Position numbers and translations under genes: made by a program. The notes beneath the pieces are model-generated. The model searched no databases and was not told the origin of the DNA. It saw only the letters and a program-made list of their open reading frames with translations. From Epiperipatus broadwayi (taxonomy: Eukaryota > Onychophora > Udeonychophora > Euonychophora > Peripatidae): a DNA stretch of 64,000 bases. The stretch lies in the NCBI GenBank assembly GCA_028023455.1, contig JAQFVV010000043.1, positions 3,819,058 through 3,883,057 on the forward strand, given 5' to 3'. Each line of letters begins with the position of its first letter. Position 1 is the stretch's first letter. Positions 55,640-64,000 of the stretch are shown here, piece by piece.

Positions 55640-58528
55640 GTTATAGGGGATATGAATGGGCATATTGAAGAAATTGATGATGTAGATAACAAGAACTGAC
55701 AGCTTTTGAAGAATTTTTGTTAGAGAATGAATTTGAGCATTGGAAATTTATCAAATATTTATGAGAGACAGTACACATGGTCTAGAAATAATATATTTCA
55801 TACAATACATTATGTATTAGTAGAGAAAGAGGAAAATGACCAAAAGAACAGAAAATTAAAGTGTTTGATAATGAAGAGATAGTATGTAATAGTGATCATA
55901 ATTTCTTTATAATAGAAATTGTTAGTAATGTGATGGAAAATAGTAATAAAAGTAGAAAGGATAGTGAAAGATGTGGATGGAGAATGAATGATAAGAATAA
56001 GTTAGAAGAATATAAAATAAAAGTAGAAGAAATCATGGAAGAGTTTGTTGGGGATGAATATAAGGACTGGTGTGGTGAAGTAGAAAAAGTGGCAAATAGG
56101 GTTTTAGGTGAGAATATTCAGAAGAATAAAAGGAATAGAAAAGTGAGAGTTAGTAAAAGTGTAAAAGAGAGGGGGAAAGCATGTAGTGAAAATAAGTGAG
56201 CTATTAAAAATAAATAAAGTGAAAAAGATGTTAATGTTGAATGGAAAAAGTATTTTTAAAAAAGAAGTTGGCTAAAATAGATAATTATAGAGAGAGAATG
56301 AAATTAAATAGTAAATTGTTGGAGGATATTAATAAAAGTGGAAGAGATGGGAGTAAAAAATTTTGGAAATATATTAAAAGAAGGAATGTAGGGGAGAGAG
56401 AAATAGTATTACTAGATGATGAGGGAATAGAGTGTAGCTCTAGAGAAGAATTAGAGACAATCTTAAATAAGTATGTAATGGATATAGAAAAGATGTTAGA
56501 TGTGAAGGACAGAATGATAACAAACATAAAAGCATATAGTAATGGAAATATTAGGTTTACAGAAAATGAATTGAATGAGGCAGGAAAGAAATTGAAAAAT
56601 GGAAAGGCAAGAGGTTTAGATGGATGGGCAGCAGAGATGGTGATGAATTTAGGAAATAGGGCAAAATTAAATCTATTATCATGTTTTAATAAGATGGCAC
56701 AGAAGAGAGAATTTCCACATAGCTGGAATAATACAAGAGTTAAGGCTACTATTTAAAGGAAAGGGTAAGGATCATAGAAAGTTAAACAATTATAGACTGA
56801 TAGTGGTAACATCAGTGTTATATAAAGTTTTCGCATATATGGTGGCTGGAAGGGTCGCAAAATGGATGGAAGAAAATAATTAGTGGGAGAAATGCAAGGA
56901 GGTTTTCGATCAGATAGGCATATAGGAGATAGTTTATTAGTTGTTACACAACTTATGGATATGAGTAGGAATACAGGTAGACAGTTATATATGGTTTTTA
57001 TAGATATAGAGAAGGCATATGATAGAGTAAATAGAAATAGATTATGGGTAAGTTTAGTAAATTTGGGAATGAATGGAGCTTTAGTGGATCTTATTAAGAG
57101 ATTGTATGAAAATAATTACTATATGTATCAATTAGGAAATATACAATCAGTTATTAAAGTTAAAAATGGGGTGGGACTAAGGCAAGGATGCCCTATGTCA
57201 CCTATTTTGTTTTTTTTATATTTGAGAGAAATAGAGAGAGCAATAGAAAGACTAGGAAGAGGGGTAGAGATACCATTAATAGGTGGCAAGGGAGTATATA
57301 CATTATCAGGTCTTTTATTTGCAGGATGATATCTTCTTGTGCACAGAAAGTAGGGAAGATGTGGAAGTTATGCTGAAGACATGTACAAGGGTGGGTAAAG
57401 ATATGGGGAATAAATTTAGTGAGGAAAAATCAAAAGTTATGATGATGAATACTGGGAAATGAGGAGAAAGAATTTTTATTGGGGGATATAAAATTAAATG
57501 TGGTGAATAGGTATAACTATTTGGGAATCATCTTAAGTAATCAGAGAAATTGCTTGGATGAATGGGAGAAAAAATTGATAAATGAAGCAAAGAAAAGAAA
57601 GGGACTGATAAAGAAATTAACAGTGTTTTCATATAATAAATATGATGTAGCTAGAATTGTATGGAAGGGAGTGACAGTAGCAGGGTTAACTTATGGTAAT
57701 GATGCATTATGTGTTAGTAAAGGGGTATTAGATTACTTAGAAAAAGTACAAAGAGAAGTAGGAAGACATGCATTAGATGCAGATGTGTGGATGGCAAAGG
57801 AGAAAATTCAGGGTGAAATGGGATGGCCAAGATTTTATATGAAAGATACAAAAAGCAAAATGAAAATGTTTGGTAGATTGCAATTTATGGATAATAGGAG
57901 AATAGCCAAAATAGTATTTAATTGGGTTATGAGTAAAGGGCAGGCAACAAGATGGGTGAGAAAGATAGTATGATATGCAGAAGATTTGGATAAAGAATTT
58001 ATGTCAGTATACTTATACAAAAGGTGGGATGATTGTGTTAGGAGAATTGTTGAGTGTTATAGTGGCAAGGAATGGGATAGAAGAATAGATGCATTAATAA
58101 AAAATAAGGAGTTGGAGAACTAGTATGGAGAGTAAAAAGAGTTTAAATATATATAGAAGTAAACAGAATATTGGGTGCGAGTTAATTTATGATAATAGCA
58201 AGGAAAGTAGTTTACTGTTTAAGGCTCGAACAGGATCTTTAGCAACAAGGGAATATACACATAAATGGAAAAAATATGGGTGATTTAGTCTGCAAGTTAT
58301 GTAAGGAAGGCATAGAAAATATTAGGCATCTGTTAATTGAATGTAAATGCCTACAAGCAGAAAGGCTATAAATAAGGACATTGTGGTAGAATAAATATAG
58401 ACAAAGTGATTATACAGAATGTGAGTTATTGTTTTTTATGCTGGGTTTGGGAAAAGATAAAGAGGATTTAGATATAAAGGCCATGAAGTTGATGAAGATT
58501 ATGTTGTGGAAATGGGATGGAGCAGGAT
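55640..58528 (+). pseudogene. LINE ORF2 copy 2: broken RT and zinc tail
   Basis: Recognisable in pieces: GDMNGH near 55650, SDHNF near 55900, KARGLDGWAAEM at 56605, GEMQGGFRSDR and FIDIEKAYDRV at 56890-57030, GLRQGCPMSPILF at 57175, a FAGDD region with a one-base insertion (57325), YNYLGIIL at 57515, and the zinc motif CKLCKEGIENIRHLLIEC near 58290. More than ten lesions make it dead. Confidence 0.92.
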
Positions 58529-58655
58529 AGAGAAGAATATGTGAATAACCTAGGGCAAGGAATGAAAAGGGAAGGTAAAGTGGTTAACAGGTTTCTTTGG
58601 GCATAGTGGCTGAGAGATTACTGAATCTGTATAAGGAGAAGTCACAGTGCTTCAC

Positions 58656-58827
58656 ATTGCATTTAAAATTTATTTATTTTTCTAATTTTTCTCAAAATGT
58701 TTTCACTCTATAGAAATGTATCGGGATTGGAATGCATATATATGTAAAATTTCAACTAGATAAGAGATTAATTGAAAGATTTTATTTATAAAAGTAAAAA
58801 ACAGAGTATAAAGATAAAAAACAGAAT
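58656..58827. other. Spacer
   Basis: Short AT-rich gap between the LINE and the SINE. Confidence 0.5.
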
Positions 58828-58940
58828 AGTCAAGCATTGGTAACTGAGAGGTCAGTGCAGTCGCCTTGCAAGTAAGCAGTTACTTGCAGGCGGTTGTCGC
58901 AGGTTCGCTTCCCGGCCGGTGCGTTGATATATAAAGAAAA
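58828..58940 (+). mobile_element. tRNA-derived SINE, plus strand
   Basis: TAACTGAGAGGTCAGTGCAG head, CGCCTTGCAAGTAAGCAG arm, a perfect B box GCAGGTTCGCTTCCC and an A-rich tail. Flanked by AAAAAACAGA on both sides, a probable 10-bp target duplication. Confidence 0.85.
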
Positions 58941-58944
58941 AAAA

Positions 58945-59398
58945 CAGAGTAAAGCATATACAAGAAAAGGAAAGTCTTAAAATAAATGATGACTATTTAT
59001 GATAATGATTACTTCTAATATAGAATTATTGCTACCTGAAAACTAAACTTAGTCAAAAAGTTTACCTGAGAAAATTTTACAGTATATGTATTTGTTTAAG
59101 TCAATTAATATCTATTAAGCTGACAAATAATCAAATAATCATTATTGATTGTTTTATTACAGTAAGAATATCTTAGAATACATTTAGAAAATTTATTAAT
59201 CATTTTTAATGGATATTATCTTGAAAAAGTAATATTTTCCATCAAATTTTATCTTATAACTGTTACACCTAGTTCCCTATTTAGAATATAAACTCATAAT
59301 CTGGTTTAACATTTATACATCATGAAGATTTATTTAAGTAATAAAATCTTTAACATATGTATTACTTCATAATATAGCAGATTAACTGAAACAGTATT
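58945..59398. other. AT-rich spacer, no gene seen
   Basis: Nothing recognisable. Confidence 0.5.
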
Positions 59399-59399
59399 T

Positions 59400-59885
59400 T
59401 TAAAAATATATGTCGAAGAATACATCAAACTTTCTTTTAAAACTTGTTTTTTTTTTTATGACTATAACAAAAATAATATACGTCCAATGTTTCAACTATT
59501 TTATATAGTCTTTTTCAAAGAACACAAAAAATAAAAAATACAAATATATAATAATAAATACCACATATTTCAAAGAATTGCAAGAATATTAAAAAATATT
59601 AAAAATTATCTTTATTTCAACAACTTTTCTATTACAAACAATCCAAACTCAATCAAATTTTTGTTTGTAATAAAAAAGGTGTTGAAGTAAAGAAATTTTT
59701 TCGTACTTTTTAATATTTTTGCATTTTGGAATATGTGATATTTATTATTATATATTTGTATTTTTTATTTTTTAGTGTTCCTTGAAAAAGTCTATAAAAT
59801 AGTGGAAATGTTGGATGTATTTTATTTTTGTTATAGTCATGTAAAAACAGGTTTTAAAAAAATGAACTTTGATGTATTTATTGAC
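59400..59885. repeat. Large foldback element G with PLE-like foot motif
   Basis: Inverted repeat centred near 59645, with arms of about 240 bp at moderate identity. Read inward-out, the arms carry AGACTATATAAAATAGTTGAAACATTGGA: a 5-bp hairpin followed by GAAACATTGG, much like the hairpin-plus-GAAACGTT foot of many Penelope elements. The CTGANGA core is not present (TTTGAAA instead). Confidence 0.8.
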
Positions 59886-60258
59886 ATATATAGATATGAA
59901 CTATTTTGAAAAGAAAAAATGTATAGATGATATTTTAAATTCATTATTTTTAAAAAGTAAAAGATAATTCAACATTTAATTATCAAATCAAATCACTGAA
60001 AAGAGCATATAATGTATTTAATTTTATTGAGAGGGTCATATAATGTATTCAGGATTATTAAGATTTAATACTGTGCAATTATTTTCAAAAAAATACTCAA
60101 AACTTATATAACAGTGTTCTCAAATTATTTCAGAATCTCATCTTTTATTGTATTTACATTATTTAATTTAAATATTCTCTATAGATTTCCATAATAAGAA
60201 CTTCTCGGTTAAGCCTTCCTTTCAAAATAATTATTGATTTACAAGAATATACACAAAC
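59886..60258. other. AT-rich spacer, no gene seen
   Basis: Nothing recognisable. Confidence 0.5.
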
Positions 60259-60423
60259 ATAAATAAAACTTAACCACCAAACATCACATGATCAATATTC
60301 TTTATGCTTACACAACCTGTTTACACAGAGGCTAAATTGTCAATACAGTAGTGCCACTCAGTGCAAGCTATAGTAACCAATGGATACAGGAAGGTTTTGC
60401 ATAAAATACCTATCTAGTGCCTA

Positions 60424-60495
60424 CTCATCCAACATCCCCAGACTAGTTTCTAGCTTGTGGCTTTCATCAGTTAGAAGTATTGAAACTGAGAGCAC
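60424..60495 (-). ncRNA. Hammerhead ribozyme, family A (A9, left)
   Basis: Minus strand: core CTGATGA (complement of 60464-60470), stem II AGC/GCT, GAAAC, CTAG, GTC, TGGGGAT. Stem I has several mismatches, so it is probably weak. Predicted cleavage is between 60441 and 60440. Confidence 0.65.
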
Positions 60496-60704
60496 TGCGT
60501 CTAGATCTTAGGATCTAATGCAACCCTCCAGCAGCAACCGTTTACCTTATTAGCTAACTATAAAGTTTTGAGTCCATAATAAAAACACACTAATGTTTTT
60601 AATTCAAGCTCATTAGCTGGTATAGGCATATATATCTGAATTCAGTTCAGAATCCATACTTTGTACTGTCTTTGGTTCTTTAATAACCATAGTCACCATA
60701 ATCC

Positions 60705-60770
60705 TATTGGGAAGCTCCTCACTGATGATGGCCACAAGCTAGAAACTAGTCTGGGGATATTGGATGAGTA
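60705..60770 (+). ncRNA. Hammerhead ribozyme, family A (A9, right)
   Basis: CTCCTCA, core CTGATGA (60722-60728), 4-bp stem II TGGC/GCTA (one G-U), GAAAC, CTAG, GTC (ends 60751), TGGGGAT. Core and stem II are intact, but the distal stem I 5' strand was replaced at the inversion junction, so only the proximal 6 pairs remain. Confidence 0.72.
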
Positions 60771-60889
60771 GGCATTAGATAGGAATTTAATGCCAAAACC
60801 TTCCTGCATCCATTGATTACTCTGGTTTGCACTGAGTGGCACTGCTGTATTTAGAGTTTAGCCTCTGTATAAGTAAAACTCGTGAATGA

Positions 60890-61924
60890 TTATATTTCCA
60901 TTCACTATCATATAATTTCATCACAAAATGAATTTATAATTGGTTCACAATAATAATCTAAAATGCTTTTGGACTTATTTCCATTGTTTTTACAACCAAC
61001 TTAAAAATTCTGCCACCTTTTTTTTTTTTATTAATGGTTCATTGTCTGTAAATAATATCCTAATAAGTTCTAAGAGCCATTTTATAGTATAATTTAAGAT
61101 GTTGTTTTTTTAGAATCAAAATATTCAATTTGTTTAACAATTTACCCAAAAGTCTAATCATACAATAATATGCATTAGGACACATAAGCGTAAAAGTTTG
61201 TCCAATTATTTTGGCAAAAAAAAACTTTCATAACTGACAAAGCTAGTAATCTGTTTTGTATTTTAGTCTCATTAATAAATGTTAAGTTGTCTTACAACAG
61301 ATATGTGCTTATGAAATATTGATCCAGTTTTTCAAACTTTTGAGCTATATTGAAGAGTCGAGTACATACTTTTTATAATTAACTACATCCATTTGGAAAA
61401 TGTCATCATCTAATATACATCGTAAAAATATTGATTTCTAAAAATTTGAAAAAAGAAAAAAAAACTAATGATTGAACTTCACAAAATGAGCCTTCATTAT
61501 GAAAGACAAGTGAGACAGTGGGAAATTGTTAGAGTCTTGGCTTCTTTCACTACACTTAAAAATATTATTTCTGAAAAAGATTCCTTTTCTAGCAAGTATC
61601 ATTCAATATATATAGCTTTGGGCATTATTACACTGTCTTATTAAAAGATATCTAATTATAAGAGCATCACACTGACTCGCTGTAAATCGAAAGATTTTAT
61701 GCACATTAGCTTGTATAGAAATTGTGAACTTAATCAGTGAAGTCATTAACTTCAGCTCTCAAATCAAAATGCTTTAGATTCACCTATGTAATTACAAAGT
61801 AGGTCGAAGATAAGAGTGGCCACTCCTGTCTTTTAAAGTTGTTAATCTTGTGTTAAGATTTGTAGAGGTTTCTACTGTCACATCTAGGTGCATGGTCTTA
61901 AGTTTATAGCCTTAATATATATTA
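60890..61924. other. Spacer, no gene seen
   Basis: Nothing recognisable. Confidence 0.5.
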
Positions 61925-62225
61925 TTATTTAAGTAATATTTTGGGTGCAATTTGAAATTTATAATTGCAATTAGTCTGCATTCAAAACACGTTATATTTA
62001 CCTGTTTAAGGATGTTTATTTAAACTTCTTTGTATCAATAATTCCAATATCTGTGATCACGTTACAATCTTTAGTGTCTATATAAATATATGGGACAATA
62101 AATAAAGATGGGTTACATCTTTATTGTTAAAAGGACATTGCCTTGGCAACAGTTTAGAATTGTTGATTGGTATCTATATTGGAATTGTCTAATTGGTGAG
62201 TGGTTTTTATTGGTTATTTATAAAC
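61925..62225 (+). repeat. Family C repeat, copy 2
   Basis: Matches copies at 26685 and 63165: TTATTTAAGTAATATTTTGG, TTTAAACTTCTTTG, GGACATTGCCTTGGCAACAG. Ends near 62220. Confidence 0.82.
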
Positions 62226-62250
62226 CCATTTAGCCTTGATGATTATTATA

Positions 62251-62446
62251 AACAAAGCAAAACTCTCCATACTGTATTGCCACCCTGTGCCAACCAGAGT
62301 AATCAATGAATGCCAGAAGTCTTGTGCATAAAATCCCTATCTAATGCCTACTCATCCAATATCCCCAGACTAGTCTGTATGGAGAGTTTAGCTTTGTTTA
62401 TAAACAATTATGTGCTAGTATAAGATAGTGATCATGTGATGCTTAA
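62251..62446. mobile_element. Family A short element, copy A10
   Basis: A perfect 12-bp duplication, atgattattata, at 62239-62250 and 62447-62458. The centre, including the ribozyme, is deleted at CCAGACTAGTCTG, i.e. inside the stem III palindrome. Confidence 0.92.
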
Positions 62447-62544
62447 ATGATTATTATATTTGTTATACAATATATTACACCATAATATTATCATGACAAA
62501 TTAAACAATCCCTTTTTTCTTTTAAAATATGTATGTTCTCCAAC

Positions 62545-63160
62545 ATCATAAACAAATTCATAAACTTCTAACTTCTTTCTAAAAACTTTATTTCCATATA
62601 TTAACTACATTAACATATATATAAATTCACATATTATACATTTCCAACGTTTCAACAGTTTTTTTCATGATTACAGTTATTTCCCACTAAACATCACATG
62701 ATCACCATTTCTTATGCTTGCACATAACTGTTATTAACACAGGCTAAACTCTCCATACAGTAGTTCCATTCACTGCCAGCTAGAGTAATAAATGTATGTC
62801 AGAAGGCATGTGCATAAAATCCCCACAGTGGGGATTTTATGCACATGCCTTCTGGCATCCATTGATTACTCTAGCTGGCACTGAATGCCACTACTGTATG
62901 GAGAGTTTTGCCTGGGGATTTTATGCACATGCCTTCTGGCATCCATTGATTACTCTAGCTGGCACTGAATGACACTACTGTATGGAGAGTTTTGCCTGTG
63001 TTAATTACAGCCATTTTCATGGATGTGCAACAAATGACTGTAATGGTGAAAAAAAAAACAGTTGAAACATTGGGAATGTATAATATGTGAATTTATACAT
63101 ATGTTCATATAGTTAATATATGGTAATAAAGTTTTTGGAAAGAAGTTAGAAGTTTATGAA
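62545..63160. mobile_element. Foldback element F, interrupted by family A
   Basis: Arms 62545-62685 and 63010-63160 are inverted copies with CATATTATACATT and CAACGTTTCAACAG. On the other strand this gives CTGTTGAAACGTTGGAAATG, again like the GAAACGTT foot of PLEs. A family A element occupies the centre. Confidence 0.85.
62690..63005. mobile_element. Family A element, copy A11 (rearranged)
   Basis: Inverted tail and left arm, then the right arm segment twice in tandem (GGGGATTTTATGCACATGCC at 62823 and 62914). It is flanked by attacagttatt and attacagccatt, a likely aged duplication. The ribozyme is deleted. Confidence 0.83.
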
Positions 63161-63164
63161 TTTA

Positions 63165-63521
63165 TTTACACTTGTTATTTAAGTAATACTTTGAGTGCAA
63201 TTTGAAAATTATAACTGCAATTTATGTTATAATCGACTATTTATTAGGTTGCATTCCGAACAGGTTTTATTTACCTGTATAAGGAGGTTTATTTAAACTT
63301 CTTGTATCAATAATTTCAATCTCCATGGTCAAGTTACAATCTTTAATGTCTATATACATATATGGGACCATAACTGAAAATGGGATTCCATAAATAAAGG
63401 TAGGTTCCACCTTTATTATTAAAAGGAGGTTGCATTGACAATAGTTTGAGATTGTTATCTATATTGCGATTGTCTAAGTGTTGACCGGTTTCTAATGGTT
63501 ATATATATGTCTAAGTGTTGA
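63165..63521 (+). repeat. Family C repeat, copy 3, running into a PLE-like RT
   Basis: Same repeat as at 26.7 and 61.9 kb. Its terminal segment GTCTAAGTGTTGAC..TTTCTAATGGTTAT occurs twice (about 63470 and 63509), separated by a TA tract. The second occurrence continues directly into coding sequence. Confidence 0.82.
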
Positions 63522-64000
63522 CTGTTTTCTAATGGTTATGTTGATGATTGTTTATTTGTAGTTGAGAATGATAAATTGAAAGAATTTGTAAATGAGTTTA
63601 ATTGTTTTGATCCTTCTATAAAATTTGTGTTAGAAGGAGGGGGGTTAGATTTTGGTAAGTTAAAATTTTTAGATCTTTTGGTGATTAGAAATATAGAAAC
63701 TAATTGTTTATTGTGCAGTCATTTAGTTAAAAGTAAAGAATTAAGATCTATAATTAAACCTGATAGCTATCAGTCTGTATCTCATAAAGTAGCTGCTTTA
63801 AGGAATTATTGTCATAGGAATATTAAATTAAATAATTCTAGTGGTGTAGCTTTGTTTCAGAAATATCAATTTTATAAAGATTATTTGAGTGTTGGATACT
63901 CTGATAAATTTGTTAAAAGTATTTTATTTAATAGTAATATTTGTAAGGATGTAAAGGTTAAAGAAAAATATGATTTTATTTCTTTGCCATTTAAATTGTC
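63522..64000 (+). CDS. Penelope-like reverse transcriptase, partial, open at window end
   Basis: An uninterrupted frame of 159 codons after a TGA at 63519, running past the window. It reads SNGYVDDCLFVVEND, the RT catalytic Tyr-Val-Asp-Asp (63537-63548), then SIKFVLEGG, GKLKFLDLLVIR (the PLE FLDxLV block) and YQSVSHKVAALRNYCHRN, comparable to the His-Lys-Arg block of Penelope RTs. It differs from the 15 kb PLE, so it is another lineage. The 5' part of the RT is missing or separated by family C sequence (truncation, or an intron). No stop is seen, so this copy could be recent. The KPTH motif is not evident, so other YVDD RTs are possible. Confidence 0.65.
   Translation, partial: MFSNGYVDDCLFVVENDKLKEFVNEFNCFDPSIKFVLEGGGLDFGKLKFLDLLVIRNIETNCLLCSHLVKSKELRSIIKPDSYQSVSHKVAALRNYCHRNIKLNNSSGVALFQKYQFYKDYLSVGYSDKFVKSILFNSNICKDVKVKEKYDFISLPFKL

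Larger units (their letters stand above)
54028..58655 (+). mobile_element. CR1-like LINE, copy 2 (more degraded, longer 5' end)
   Basis: Same family and strand as copy 1, lying head-to-tail about 490 bp downstream. It reaches further 5' and includes the PHD finger missing in copy 1, but holds many more stops and frameshifts. The 3' UTR resembles copy 1 (TTAACAGGTTTC, AAGGAGAA) but lacks the CATCA run. Confidence 0.92.
60271..60868. mobile_element. Family A inverted element, copy A9 (both arms with ribozyme)
   Basis: ataaataaaact (60259-60270) and ataagtaaaact (60869-60880) form a 12-bp duplication with one change. The left side starts with the inverted tail ACATCACATGATCA and reads through the inverted ribozyme and inter-arm segment to about 60710. 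The right arm then starts just before the plus-strand ribozyme. Confidence 0.9.

Noticed and set aside
1809-58940. Functional tRNA genes at the A/B-box loci
   Set aside because: They occur in many diverged copies with target duplications and A tails, and do not form a convincing cloverleaf.

Overview
The window looks like intergenic DNA from an AT-rich animal genome, most likely an invertebrate. No phylum can be named from the sequence. There is no recognisable host gene, and no bacterial operon, rRNA or working tRNA gene. Nearly all the recognisable content is mobile DNA: CR1-type LINEs with PHD, SGNH and APE domains, a Ty3/Gypsy LTR element, Penelope-like elements (PLEs), a ZBED5-type hAT transposase relic, tRNA-derived SINEs, and many inverted-repeat elements. 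Every protein-coding frame seen belongs to a transposon, and almost all are broken.

The most striking content is a set of at least four unrelated repeat families (here A, B, D and H), each carrying what reads as a type I hammerhead ribozyme. All have the core CUGANGA, a stem II hairpin, GAAA, a very short stem III that is a family-specific palindrome (CTAG, TCATGA, TACGTA, CCATGG), an NUH cleavage triplet, and a two-part stem I whose strands pair. Stem sequences differ between families while the core is kept, which is what a real RNA structure predicts. Monomers are about 405 bp (B) and 440 bp (A); a similar family E has a 336 bp period. Copies lie as tandem or head-to-head inverted units. 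Many are bounded by 12-14 bp target-site duplications (TSDs), and two insertions can be compared with related unfilled sites in the same window. They resemble metazoan retrozymes or the pseudo-LTRs of hammerhead-bearing PLEs. PLE remnants at 14.6-15.6 kb and 63.5-64 kb give a plausible, unproven source of the mobilising enzyme.

Layout. 0-10 kb: family A, D and B copies, including a 405-bp tandem ribozyme array at 4.96-6.48 kb, SINEs and short tandem repeats. 10-16 kb: a LINE tail fragment, a family D cluster, a tRNA-like SINE and a PLE piece (RT end plus GIY-YIG). 16-31 kb: family A and H insertions, SINEs and a 45-bp perfect hairpin. 31-35 kb: hAT relic split by an 813-bp family A insertion. 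35.7-43 kb: Gypsy element with two LTRs, the 3' LTR hosting family E. 43-49 kb: minisatellites, a SINE, and a paired family D element with two ribozymes. 49-58.7 kb: two head-to-tail copies of one CR1-like LINE. 58.8-64 kb: SINE, foldback elements, family A and C copies, and a second PLE-like RT running off the window.

The coding parts work as retrotransposition machines (CR1: chaperone/esterase ORF1 plus nicking endonuclease/RT; Gypsy: protease, RT, RNase H, integrase; PLE: RT plus GIY-YIG). The non-coding families are probably mobilised in trans. Coordinates of repeats are read by eye and good to a few bases at TSD-defined ends, less elsewhere.
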